Shown: positions 1 to 6,836 of the stretch, in pieces
How positions within the stretch are numbered: position 1 is the first letter of the stretch
How the letters are laid out: each line of letters starts with the position of its first letter
Source: JBBQHM01 sp038323965
GTDB taxonomy: Bacteria; Verrucomicrobiota; Verrucomicrobiia; Chthoniobacterales; UBA10450
NCBI GenBank assembly: GCA_038323965.1
Contig: JBBQHM010000056.1
Span: 1 to 13,638 of the forward strand
Length of the DNA: 13,638 nt
Direction: 5' to 3'
Notes under the pieces: model-generated
What the model saw: only the letters and a program-made list of their open reading frames with translations
Database searches by the model: none
Told to the model about the DNA's origin: nothing
Translations under genes and position numbers: made by a program

Positions 1-116
1 AGATCCATTTGCGACATGATCCAACCGCCGAAAATGTCGCCGCTCGGGTTTGTGTCTGCCGGCATGGCGATCGTCCGAATCACCAATTCGCCGCGAGGTT
101 TGCCGTTTGTCTCCAT
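1..116 (-). CDS. yciA: Acyl-CoA thioesterase, YciA-like hotdog family (partial, 5' end only)
   Basis: The first 38 codons of a minus-strand gene start with ATG at 116 and run off the left edge. The visible protein contains TIAMPADTNPSGDIFGGWIM and then SQMD. This is the hallmark N-terminus of YciA-type hotdog-fold acyl-CoA thioesterases, in which the Asp of the GDIFGGW segment is catalytic. Family members hydrolyse short to medium acyl-CoAs in the cytoplasm and help keep free CoA available. The gene lies downstream of queA on the same strand, but a REP-like palindrome separates the two, so co-transcription is uncertain. No clear Shine-Dalgarno sequence precedes the ATG. The motif match is strong; only about a quarter of the usual ~130-160 residues is visible, so substrate range cannot be judged. 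Confidence 0.85.
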   Translation of the reverse strand, partial: METNGKPRGELVIRTIAMPADTNPSGDIFGGWIMSQMD

Positions 117-133
117 AAGTAAGAAAATATTCC

Positions 134-218
134 GTCATTCCGAGCGAAGTCGAGGAACCCCGTTGAAGAGCGAGCGACGACGCTCTTTTGCTACGGGGTC
201 CCTCGGCTTCGCTCGGGA
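134..218. repeat. REP-like palindromic element, copy 1
   Basis: Imperfect inverted repeat filling the queA-yciA gap. The left arm (138-161) and right arm (194-218) pair over about 25 bp with a few mismatches. They enclose a second, perfect 7-bp stem (166-172 with 181-187) around an 8-nt loop. The arm core, TCCGAGCGAAGTCGAGGAAC, is the same family as the two copies at 4192-4504. It lies just 3' of the queA stop, so the transcript would fold into a long hairpin that could act as a processing, stability or termination signal. There is no T-run, so a classical intrinsic terminator is unlikely. Confidence 0.85.
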
Positions 219-226
219 GGACCGAT

Positions 227-1207
227 TTACAAGATCAACATGCAATCGCCGTAACTGAAAAAACGATAGCGCTCACGCACGGCTTCGGCATACGCGCGAA
301 GCGCGAATTCCCGGCCCGCAAACGCACTTACGAGCATCAGCAAAGTCGATCGCGGCAAATGGAAATTGGTTAAGAGCAGATCAACGACCCGGAAGTCGAA
401 GGGCGGCCGGATAAAGATGTCCGTCGAGCCGCTCTGCGGAATCACCTGTCCTTCCCTTGTCGCAGCCGATTCCAGGACGCGAACGCTGGTGGTCCCAACT
501 GCCACGACGCGGCTGGCGGAGTCGATCGCTGCCGCCGCGGCGGCGGTGATGGTGAATCGTTCCGCATGCATCGGGTGCTGGGTTGCATCCTCGACTTTGA
601 CCGGCCGGAAAGTTCCCGTGCCGACATGGAGCGTGATGGTGGCATGCGGAATTTTTGCCAGAAGCTCCGGGGTGAAATGCAGACCCGCGGTTGGTGCAGC
701 GACCGAGCCCGGCGCCCGGGCAAAAACCGTCTGATAGCGTTCCGAATCTTCCGCATCCGCCATGCGTTCGATATAAGGCGGGAGCGGCATGGCACCTCCC
801 TCATGAACATTGATCTCGCGTTCGAAAACCAGTTCGCGATCTCCGTCCTCGCGGATCGCGACTACTTCCGCCCGTGTCCCGGAAAGGATCGCATGATGGC
901 CGATGCGCATTTTGCGGCCCGGCTTCACCAACGCTCGCCAGGAGCGATCGGAGAGCTGCTCGGTGAACAGAAACTCGATTTCCCCATCGTCGGAAAAACG
1001 GCGCGCCGCGACCACGCGCGAATCGTTGAGCACGAGCAGATCGCCCGGTGAAAGCAGCGCAGGAAGTTCGCGAAAATACCGGTGCTCGATCGACTGTGCT
1101 TCGCGGCGCAACACCATCATTCTCGATGCGTCGCGTAATTCCAGCGGGCGCTGCGCGATCAATTCCGGCGGCAGCTCATAATCGTAATCGCGCACACGGG
1201 AACTCAC
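227..1207 (-). CDS. queA: S-adenosylmethionine:tRNA ribosyltransferase-isomerase QueA
   Basis: QueA transfers and isomerises the ribosyl moiety of SAM onto 7-aminomethyl-7-deazaguanine at tRNA position 34, giving epoxyqueuosine, the penultimate step of queuosine synthesis in the cytoplasm. Diagnostic segments run the full length: N-terminal DYELPPELIAQRP, LLVLNDSRVVAAR, VAAPTAGLHFTPELL, LHVGTGTFRPVK, HAERF, VVAVGTTSVRVLES, LLTNFHLPRSTLLMLVSAF and the C-terminal FFSYGDCMLI. Length is about 326 residues, slightly short of the usual ~340-350. The start is unclear: TTG at 1213, GTG at 1207 and GTG at 1195 are all in frame without a convincing Shine-Dalgarno. GTG 1207 gives the N-terminal spacing nearest to the family. 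A six-alanine run (around 527-548) comes from a GCC/GCG-rich tract. The gene is divergent from the glycosylase gene at 1260 across about 50 bp. Confidence 0.95.
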   Translation of the reverse strand: MSSRVRDYDYELPPELIAQRPLELRDASRMMVLRREAQSIEHRYFRELPALLSPGDLLVLNDSRVVAARRFSDDGEIEFLFTEQLSDRSWRALVKPGRKMRIGHHAILSGTRAEVVAIREDGDRELVFEREINVHEGGAMPLPPYIERMADAEDSERYQTVFARAPGSVAAPTAGLHFTPELLAKIPHATITLHVGTGTFRPVKVEDATQHPMHAERFTITAAAAAAIDSASRVVAVGTTSVRVLESAATREGQVIPQSGSTDIFIRPPFDFRVVDLLLTNFHLPRSTLLMLVSAFAGREFALRAYAEAVRERYRFFSYGDCMLIL

Positions 1208-1259
1208 GCCCAAGCATTAAAGTGTTTGCCGCCAAGCGCAAAAATTTCGATGATCGCAC

Positions 1260-1994
1260 GTGCCATTTCAATCCGCCCTTGAACTCGTGATTACCGAGCT
1301 CGAGGGACTCCGCGCCAACAAAGAACGCTCGCCCCGCGCTGCGCTTGCCACCCTGGAAAGTTTACGTGGCGGCGGCCGTAATCGAGTGATTAACCCGCTG
1401 CGCGCGCGCGTCGCTGCCTGCGTGCTTTGTCCTCACCTTGCCGCCACGCGGACCCAGACCGTATTCGGGGTGGGCAATCTCGAGGCGGAATTAATGTTTA
1501 TCGGCGAAGCGCCGGGAGCGGACGAAGACGCGCAGGGCGAGCCGTTCGTGGGACGCGCCGGCCAGCTCCTAACGAAGATTATTCACGCGATGGGCTTCAC
1601 CCGGGACGACATTTACATCGCCAACATTCTGAAATGCCGCCCCGACACGCCCAACCGGTCGAGTGGCAATCGCCCGCCTACTCCGGAGGAAATGGCGACC
1701 TGTCTCCCTTATCTCCGCGAGCAGATCGATATCATCCAACCGCGCGTGCTCGTCGCCCTGGGCGCGACGGCGGTGGAAGGGCTCCTCGGGTTTCGCGGCA
1801 CGATGCGCGACCTCCGCGGCAAGTGGCATGAGTATCATGAGACGCCATTGATGATCACTTATCACCCTTCCTACCTGTTGCGTAATCAGGCGCCCTCGGA
1901 AAAACGAAAGGTCTGGGAAGACATGCTGGCAGTGCTCGAAAAACTGGAGCGGCCGATAAGCGAAAAACAACGGAACTATTTCGCTAGCGTCTGA
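1260..1994 (+). CDS. Family 4 uracil-DNA glycosylase ([4Fe-4S], thermostable UDG type)
   Basis: Removes uracil from DNA, starting base-excision repair of deaminated cytosine. Four candidate cluster cysteines are visible: C54 and C57 (CVLC), C126 (LKCRP) and C148 (ATCLPYL). Motif A is GEAPGADEDAQGEPFVGRAG (residues 82-101) and the C-terminal catalytic-loop motif is ITYHPSYLLR. VLVALGATAV is the usual uracil-DNA glycosylase core strand. The gap between the third and fourth cysteines is longer than in the common CRPPGNR arrangement because of a TPNRSSGN-type insertion. The start is GTG at 1260, the first possible start after an in-frame TGA at 1251; GTG 1287 is an alternative. The first ~45 residues are a poorly conserved extension, typical of the family. 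The 3' end overlaps the convergent synthase gene by 11 bp. Confidence 0.93.
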   Translation: MPFQSALELVITELEGLRANKERSPRAALATLESLRGGGRNRVINPLRARVAACVLCPHLAATRTQTVFGVGNLEAELMFIGEAPGADEDAQGEPFVGRAGQLLTKIIHAMGFTRDDIYIANILKCRPDTPNRSSGNRPPTPEEMATCLPYLREQIDIIQPRVLVALGATAVEGLLGFRGTMRDLRGKWHEYHETPLMITYHPSYLLRNQAPSEKRKVWEDMLAVLEKLERPISEKQRNYFASV

Positions 1995-2976
1995 GACGCT
2001 CATACAGGGCGCGAATGGTGCGACGCGACCCAAGTCTCGCGGTCAATGTCGTCAGCACGGCTCGCACTTCCTGTCTTGGCACTTTTATTTTCCGGTCCAG
2101 GACGGCCGTGCCCGCTTCGCGAATGAGCGCCAGCGTCCGCGCCCCGATGAGTGCCGGCAGGGCCGAGGCCACTCGCACCCGGCGATTTTGAATGGCGACG
2201 GCGTATTCGATTCCATCCGCAATATTTTTCTCCGCTTCGCGGCGCCAGCGCGTGTGCACAAGCACAAACCGCTCGCGATTGGCAAAGATGGAATCCACGC
2301 TGATATGCGCTCCGGCGAGTTCCTCCGCCGGCATGTAACAACGACCATCGCGCAGGTCGTCCCCGATATCGCGCAGGATATTGATCAGCTGGAGGCCGCG
2401 GCCGTAATTCACTCCCAGCGCATTCATCTCCGCCACATCCCGATCCGCGAAATTTGGCAGATAACGCGCACAGATTTCAGTCCAGAATTCGCCGACGCAG
2501 CCAGCGACCAGATAGGTGTACTGGCGCAGTTGCGCCACTGTTTCAATCGCCGCGAGCCGGCCCCGCTGACCGAAACGCGTAATGTCCAGGCGCTGTCCCT
2601 CATTGATGTGCGCGAGGAGGGCTCGAACGTCCCAGCGATCGCGGTCCGCGCACTGGCTTAAGGAGGCGACATAACCTGGGAGGGATTCGATCAGCTTGCG
2701 TTCGGAGACATCCCGTTGGAGCGCAGCAAATCTTTGCGGTCGATCTTCCACCACGCCGAGGTGTCCCTCCTGGATCGCGGTGGACAGTCGATCCAAAAAC
2801 TCCAGCCGATCTGCCGCGGGAACCTCGGTCGTATCCGCAATGGTGTCGGTGGTGCGGGCGAGGAGGTAGGCCAGTCCCACTGGCTTACGCAGGGCGATTG
2901 GAAGCAGTCGCATCGAAAGATAGAACGATCGCGAAACCGAGCGCAGCACATCGTCGTTTAGCTCCCCCTGTTTCAT
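1984..2976 (-). CDS. Squalene/phytoene synthase family protein, probable squalene synthase
   Basis: Head-to-head prenyl transferase, most likely condensing two farnesyl diphosphates to squalene for hopanoid-type lipids; a carotenoid (phytoene or diapophytoene) role is the alternative. The protein has 330 residues from ATG 2976. It carries SVSRSFYLSMRLLP (13-26), the first aspartate motif DTIAD (44-48) within GLAYLLARTTDTIADT, YTYLVAGCVGEFW (152-164), and the second aspartate motif DIGDD (202-206) within GRGLQLINILRDIGDD. Both Mg-diphosphate binding motifs are intact. A longer reading frame upstream to 3105 exists, but it would cross the divergent hemW start and adds only unconserved residues. 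No HpnC, HpnE or squalene-hopene cyclase neighbour is seen, so context does not settle the product. The length fits single-gene squalene synthases slightly better than HpnC or HpnD (~280 residues). Confidence 0.85.
   Translation of the reverse strand: MKQGELNDDVLRSVSRSFYLSMRLLPIALRKPVGLAYLLARTTDTIADTTEVPAADRLEFLDRLSTAIQEGHLGVVEDRPQRFAALQRDVSERKLIESLPGYVASLSQCADRDRWDVRALLAHINEGQRLDITRFGQRGRLAAIETVAQLRQYTYLVAGCVGEFWTEICARYLPNFADRDVAEMNALGVNYGRGLQLINILRDIGDDLRDGRCYMPAEELAGAHISVDSIFANRERFVLVHTRWRREAEKNIADGIEYAVAIQNRRVRVASALPALIGARTLALIREAGTAVLDRKIKVPRQEVRAVLTTLTARLGSRRTIRALYERLRR
1986..2000. other. Small perfect hairpin at convergent stop codons
   Basis: AGCGTC-TGA-GACGCT is a perfect 6-bp stem whose 3-nt loop is the TGA stop codon of the uracil-DNA glycosylase gene. 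On the other strand it encodes the last codons before the TAG stop (1984-1986) of the squalene synthase gene. It may help end or stabilise both convergent transcripts, but it has no T-tract and is short, so chance is possible. Confidence 0.35.
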
Positions 2977-3030
2977 AGCGAGCGGAATGTGACGAAAGAG
3001 CCGTTCGGCGGTATGAGTCGACCAAGCACG

Positions 3031-4173
3031 ATGGAAAGTATGATGGAGAGCAGGTTGCACAAATGCGAGGCGAACGCCGATCCCATCCGGCATCTCTATG
3101 TGCATATTCCTTTCTGTGCGCGCATCTGCCCCTTCTGCGCATTTTACAAGGAGCAGGCGGCGCAGGCCGACAAGGACCGTTTTTGCGACGCCTTGATCGC
3201 TGAGGCGGCGCAGACCGCGAGCAAATTTCCCTTTGCGCTGCAGTCCATTTATTTCGGCGGCGGCACGCCGACATCATTAACGACAACGCAGCTCGAACGG
3301 GTGCTGCGCGCGATCAGGGCGGAGTTCGATGTCGGCGACTTGCGCGAGTGGACGATCGAGGCCAACCCCGGCAGCGTCTCCGCGCGCAAGGCGGAAACGT
3401 TGCATCAGCTCGGCGTCAATCGTGTCAGCCTCGGCGTGCAATCCTGGGATGACACCCTGCTGCGAGTTCTCGGACGTGAGCACGATGCCGCACAGGCGCG
3501 TGAGTCGTTCGCTGTATTGCGCGCTGCGGGCTTCGAAAATCTTAGCATCGACCTGATGTTTGCCCTTCCCAACCAGACCCAAGCGCAGTGGCAGGATAGT
3601 TTGTCGCAGACCATCGCCCTGGCGCCTGAACACATCTCGACCTACTGCCTCACCTACGAAGAAGACACGGAATTTCTGGCGCGCTTTAAGCGCGGGGAAT
3701 TTCGTTCCGACGAAAATGATGAGGCTGATTTCTTTAATATCGCGACGGAGATGCTGGAAAGGGCGGGTTACGAACAATACGAGACATCAAATTTCGCCAA
3801 GCCGGGGCATCGTTCGCTCCATAATCAGGGCTATTGGGCCGGCCAGGATTACATCGCGCTCGGGCCCGGAGCGTTCAGTACGCGCGGCATGACGCGGTGG
3901 CAGAGTGTGCCCGACCACCGCGAATACGCGCGCCGGATTTTCGCCAGCGAATCGGCGGTGGCGAGCGTCGAAGAGCTGACCGCAAGCGCAAAACGCACGG
4001 AGCGTATCGCGCTGGCGTTGCGAACAAGCGACGGCATCGAAGCCGATTTACTAGACGATCATACGGTCGACGAACTCCTGGAGGAGGGTTTCGTCGCTCG
4101 AGAAAACGCCAGAGTTCATCTGACCCGCGCCGGTCGCGCAGTCGCCGATTCCGTCGCGGAAATGCTCGTGTAG
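3031..4173 (+). CDS. hemW: Radical SAM heme chaperone HemW (coproporphyrinogen III oxidase-like)
   Basis: HemW binds heme and a [4Fe-4S] cluster and is thought to deliver heme to target proteins; it is often mislabelled as oxygen-independent coproporphyrinogen oxidase. The radical SAM motif is CARICPFCAF (C29, C33, C36). The residue after the third cysteine pair is Phe, not the fourth Cys of true HemN, which favours HemW. Further family segments are YFGGGTPTSL, WTIEANPG, RVSLGVQSWDD, LSIDLMFALPNQT, YCLTYEEDT, YEQYETSNFAKPG and HNQGYWAGQDYIALGPGAFS. A C-terminal HemN-type domain follows. Several in-frame starts exist (GTG 2989; ATG 3013, 3031, 3040, 3043). The family begins about 10-20 residues before YVHIPFC, so 3031-3043 is most likely. 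The gene is divergent from the squalene synthase gene. Confidence 0.9.
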   Translation: MESMMESRLHKCEANADPIRHLYVHIPFCARICPFCAFYKEQAAQADKDRFCDALIAEAAQTASKFPFALQSIYFGGGTPTSLTTTQLERVLRAIRAEFDVGDLREWTIEANPGSVSARKAETLHQLGVNRVSLGVQSWDDTLLRVLGREHDAAQARESFAVLRAAGFENLSIDLMFALPNQTQAQWQDSLSQTIALAPEHISTYCLTYEEDTEFLARFKRGEFRSDENDEADFFNIATEMLERAGYEQYETSNFAKPGHRSLHNQGYWAGQDYIALGPGAFSTRGMTRWQSVPDHREYARRIFASESAVASVEELTASAKRTERIALALRTSDGIEADLLDDHTVDELLEEGFVARENARVHLTRAGRAVADSVAEMLV

Positions 4174-4191
4174 GTTCGGTCGTACGCGCGA

Positions 4192-4316
4192 CCCGTCATC
4201 CCGAGCGGAGCGTAGCGAAGTCGAGGGAACTCCCGCAGGGTCGTTGCGACACTCAAATTACGCTCGGTGTCCTTACCCGCGGTCGTGAGGTCCCTCACAT
4301 CCGTTCGGGATGACGG
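4192..4316. repeat. REP-like palindromic element, copy 2 (degenerate right arm)
   Basis: Second member of the family, 18 bp after the hemW stop. The left arm 4192-4228 is identical over 37 bp to 4401-4437. The right arm ends TCGGGATGACGG (4305-4316), complementary to the outer left arm, while the inner part GTGAGGTCCCTC (4285-4296) pairs only partly. The interior (4229-4284) is unrelated to that of copy 3. Together with copy 3 it fills most of the 335-bp convergent gap between hemW and uppS (4174-4508). Between the two copies (4317-4400) I see no gene or clear signal. Confidence 0.85.
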
Positions 4317-4400
4317 AATAATAGCGCCGCGTTTAGGGCCGAAATGTCGCCGATCCCGTGTTGGAAAAACCTGATGCAACTCGATTTGAAATGCCCCCCT

Positions 4401-4504
4401 CCCGTCATCCCGAGCGGAGCGTAGCGAAGTCGAGGGACCCCGCGGAATGACGGGCGAGGTTGCCTCTCGCATGGCGGGGTCCCTCGACTTCGCTCGGGAT
4501 GACG
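4401..4504. repeat. REP-like palindromic element, copy 3
   Basis: Third copy, ending 4 bp from the uppS stop codon. The left arm is 4401-4443 and the right arm 4474-4504. The right arm reads GGGGTCCCTCGACTTCGCTC followed by GGGATGAC, a near-perfect reverse complement of the left arm. The exception is a 10-nt segment (GAGCGTAGCG type, about 4416-4425) present only in the left arm, which would bulge out. The same asymmetric 10 nt is in copy 2 but absent from copy 1. The position between two convergent 3' ends is typical for REP/BIME-like elements, which often protect transcripts or are spread by a RAYT transposase. No transposase is present in this window. Confidence 0.88.
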
Positions 4505-4508
4505 ACGT

Positions 4509-5222
4509 TCACACGCCGCCATAACGGCGCTGCCGTTTTCCGAACTCTTCCACCGCCGCGAATAAATCCTTGCGCGTGAACTCGGGCCAGAATTTCGGAG
4601 TCACAAACATCTCGGTATAGGAAAGCTGCCACAGCAGAAAGTTTGAAATCCGCATTTCCCCCGACGTCCGGATCAGCAGATCGGGGTCGGGATAATAACG
4701 CGTGTAAAGATGCTGGCTAAACATCTCGGGATTGATCATGGCCTTGTCGATATGGCCGGCTTCGACTTCGTGGAGCAGACTTTTAATTCCGTCGATAATT
4801 TCCAGCCGACCGCCGTAACTCAGTGCCAGGATCAATGTCAGTCCAGTGTTCATGGCGGTTTTCGCGATGGAACTGTGCAGCCGCTTTTGGCAGGAAGCCG
4901 GCAGATCGGTGAGGCGCCCGATCGCCTGCAGGCGCACGTTTTTTTCGATTAACTCCGGCGTTTTCTCTTTCAGAAAACGCTCGAGCAGGCGCATCAACGC
5001 GAAGACTTCCGCCTTTGGGCGTTGCCAATTTTCGGCGGAAAACGCGTAGAGCGTCAGAAATTCGATCTTCAGTTCGCCGCATCCCTCCACCACTTCGCGC
5101 ACGGCGTCGGCGCCTTTTTCATGTCCCTTAATGCGAGGAAGCCCGCGCTCTTTGGCCCAGCGCCCGTTCCCATCCATGATGATGGCGACATGGCGCGGAA
5201 CCGTCTTCAGCAGGGCTGGCAT
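4509..5222 (-). CDS. uppS: Undecaprenyl diphosphate synthase (cis-prenyltransferase)
   Basis: Adds isopentenyl units in cis to farnesyl diphosphate, giving the C55 carrier for peptidoglycan and surface polysaccharides. The protein is 237 residues, within the normal range. It contains HVAIIMDGNGRWA (11-23, with catalytic Asp17), GHEKGADAV, LTLYAFSAENWQRP, ALSYGGRLEI, PDPDLLIRTSGEMRISNFLL and the acidic C-terminal segment FWPEFTRKDLFAAVEEF. The ATG at 5222 lies 4 bp after the purA stop, so the two genes are almost certainly co-transcribed and probably translationally coupled. The upstream sequence TAACGGAATG offers no good Shine-Dalgarno. Function fits uppP further along and the polysaccharide genes on the right. 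Confidence 0.96.
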   Translation of the reverse strand: MPALLKTVPRHVAIIMDGNGRWAKERGLPRIKGHEKGADAVREVVEGCGELKIEFLTLYAFSAENWQRPKAEVFALMRLLERFLKEKTPELIEKNVRLQAIGRLTDLPASCQKRLHSSIAKTAMNTGLTLILALSYGGRLEIIDGIKSLLHEVEAGHIDKAMINPEMFSQHLYTRYYPDPDLLIRTSGEMRISNFLLWQLSYTEMFVTPKFWPEFTRKDLFAAVEEFGKRQRRYGGV

Positions 5223-5226
5223 TCCG

Positions 5227-6495
5227 TTAAAGAATAATGGTTTCGGCGCGGGTCGGGCCGACGCTGACCATCGACAATTTCGCGCCGGTTAACTCTGCCA
5301 GTCGCTTTACGTAAGTTCTTGCCTGTGCGGGAAGTTGCCTAAATTTTTTCGCTTTATTCGTAGGCTTCCGCCAGCCCGCGACTTCTTCGTAAACCGGCCG
5401 GCACGCGGTCCAGTGATCAGAATCGCTCGGCGGCACATCGATCAGCTTTCCTGCCAGCCGATAGCCGACACAGATTTGAATACGATCCATCGAGTCGAGC
5501 CCATCGAGATTCGTAATCGCGATCTCATCGATGCCATTAATCATCGTCGCATACCGCGCAGCGACAGCGTCAAACCAGCCGCAACGCCTCGGTCGCCCGG
5601 TGGTGGCACCGAATTCGCGTCCCATTTCGTGCAGCATATCGCCAACCCGTTCATCTTCCGTCGGCAATGCCCCCTCGCCCACCCGCGTCGTATACGCCTT
5701 CATCACTCCCACCACGCGATCCATTCGATGCGGCGGGACGCCGGAGCCCGTGCAGGCGCCGCCCGCCGTCGTGTTCGACGAGGTGACATACGGATAAGTC
5801 CCGTGATCGATATCGAGGAACGTTCCCTGGGCGCCTTCGAAGAGAATCCCCTTACCCTTCTGCAGTGCGCGATGCAGATACACGACGGTGTTCTCGACAA
5901 ACGGCGCCAGACGAGCACCAGCGGCAAGGTAAGTATCGTTCACTTCTTCGAAGCTGATCGGCTTCGCCCCGAACGCGCGCAGGATGCTGTTATTCTCGCG
6001 CACTTTGGCCTCGAGTTTTTTCGAGAAAATCGCCGGCTGCATAAGATCCGACACGCGCAGGCCAGTCCGTGCCGCCTTGTCACCATAGGCGGGACCAATC
6101 CCGCGCTTGGTTGTCCCAATCTTCGCGCAGCCTTTGCGCAGCTCGCGCTGCTCGTCGATCAGCCGGTGGTACGGAAGAACAAGGTGCGCCGCATCGCTAA
6201 TTAAAAGGTTGCGACCGATCGCGACCTTGAGCGCGCGCAGCCCGTCGATCTCAACCAGCAGCGAAATCGGATCGATGACCACGCCATTCCCGATAACGCA
6301 TACTTTGCCGCGCCGCAGAATCCCGGACGGAATCAGATGCAGAATATATTTCTGGCCGCGATGAATGACAGTGTGCCCGGCGTTATTGCCGCCCTGGCTG
6401 CGCACGACGATATCGGCGTTTGCGGTCAGGACGTCGATGATCTTGCCTTTGCCTTCATCGCCCCACTGCGCACCGATCAGAATCGTATTCGCCAT
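5227..6495 (-). CDS. purA: Adenylosuccinate synthetase
   Basis: GTP-dependent ligation of IMP and aspartate to adenylosuccinate, the first committed step from IMP to AMP, in the cytoplasm. The protein is 422 residues, normal length. The P-loop-like ILIGAQWGDEGKGK (5-18) contains catalytic Asp13, and NNAGHTV contains catalytic His41. Other signatures are GTTKRGIGPAYGDKAAR, LFEGAQGTFLDIDHGTYPYV followed by TSSNTT, TRVGEGALPTE, TTGRPRRCGWFDAV and the C-terminal VSVGPTRAETI. The ATG at 6495 is the clear start. uppS follows 4 bp downstream. A stem-loop lies in the leader just upstream (6507-6531). Confidence 0.97.
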   Translation of the reverse strand: MANTILIGAQWGDEGKGKIIDVLTANADIVVRSQGGNNAGHTVIHRGQKYILHLIPSGILRRGKVCVIGNGVVIDPISLLVEIDGLRALKVAIGRNLLISDAAHLVLPYHRLIDEQRELRKGCAKIGTTKRGIGPAYGDKAARTGLRVSDLMQPAIFSKKLEAKVRENNSILRAFGAKPISFEEVNDTYLAAGARLAPFVENTVVYLHRALQKGKGILFEGAQGTFLDIDHGTYPYVTSSNTTAGGACTGSGVPPHRMDRVVGVMKAYTTRVGEGALPTEDERVGDMLHEMGREFGATTGRPRRCGWFDAVAARYATMINGIDEIAITNLDGLDSMDRIQICVGYRLAGKLIDVPPSDSDHWTACRPVYEEVAGWRKPTNKAKKFRQLPAQARTYVKRLAELTGAKLSMVSVGPTRAETIIL

Positions 6496-6506
6496 AACAA
6501 GAAATC

Positions 6507-6531
6507 GTCCCGGCGCTTCAGCGTTCGGGAC
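6507..6531 (-). promoter_or_regulatory. Stem-loop in the purA leader
   Basis: Read on the minus strand, GTCCCG (6531-6526) pairs perfectly with CGGGAC (6512-6507), with a smaller CGC-TGAA-GCG stem inside. It is followed by a T-rich stretch, GATTTCTTGTT, directly before the purA ATG at 6495. This layout resembles a weak terminator or a translation-modulating hairpin. No riboswitch fold is recognised. The structure is visible; a regulatory role is inference. Confidence 0.35.
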
Positions 6532-6594
6532 AGCCGCCGACGATAAAGCCCGGGCCTAGCGCTGCAAGGAATATCGATTGTCCGTAAAAAATGA

Positions 6595-6621
6595 TTGTCA
6601 CGCGGACGGCCAATTTATTAT
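6595..6621 (+). promoter_or_regulatory. Candidate sigma70-like promoter for the DUF3309-like gene
   Basis: TTGTCA (6595-6600) and TATTAT (6616-6621) are separated by 15 bp, slightly short of the optimum. This is the most AT-rich patch of the purA/DUF3309 divergent gap. The predicted transcript would start only a few bases before ATG 6632, so the mRNA would be nearly leaderless. This is a weak prediction from consensus similarity alone. Confidence 0.3.
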
Positions 6622-6631
6622 TTTGCCCGGC

Positions 6632-6778
6632 ATGCGCACAATCCTGCTGATCATACTCATACTTTTGCTCATTGGCAGTTTGCCTACCTGGGGCTACGCA
6701 CCAGCCGGCTAAGGATATTTTCCCGGCGGCGGTTTGCTGCTGGTGGTCGTCCTGATCCTCGTCCTCTGGCGCGCCTGA
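6632..6778 (+). pseudogene. DUF3309-like small membrane protein, interrupted by an in-frame stop
   Basis: Reading from ATG 6632 gives MRTILLIILILLLIGSLPTW then GYAPAG, a TAA stop at 6710-6712, and in the same frame GYFPGGGLLLVVVLILVL then WRA and TGA at 6776-6778. Without the TAA this is a complete ~48-residue protein with two hydrophobic helices around a PTW-G/P-rich turn, the standard DUF3309 layout; from memory, family members usually carry an aromatic residue, often Trp, at the stop position. Homology on both sides in one frame means a nonsense change, not a frameshift. The function of DUF3309 is unknown. Alternatives are a sequencing or assembly error, or a truncated 26-residue single-helix peptide that is still made. 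The gene is divergent from purA and too short for most gene finders. Confidence 0.7.
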
Positions 6779-6836
6779 GCCCGGGCGATCGGTAATTGCC
6801 GTTCGACGGCAGAGTAAAACTACGAAGAGATCTGCT

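Noticed and set aside
134..218. Intrinsic terminator for queA
   Set aside because: The hairpin is long and imperfect and no T-run follows on either strand; a REP-like repeat with relatives at 4192-4504 explains it better.
16..258. 80-residue plus-strand open frame at the left edge
   Set aside because: It runs antisense to the yciA start and through the palindromic repeat; no family similarity.
4192..4504. Possible CRISPR array because of the repeated 37-bp unit
   Set aside because: There are only two units, 172 bp apart, each the arm of a larger palindrome; no regular spacers and no cas genes.
5335..6204. 289-residue plus-strand open frame opposite purA
   Set aside because: purA is unmistakable over this interval; the opposite frame is rich in Arg, Ala and His, as expected for a compositional shadow.
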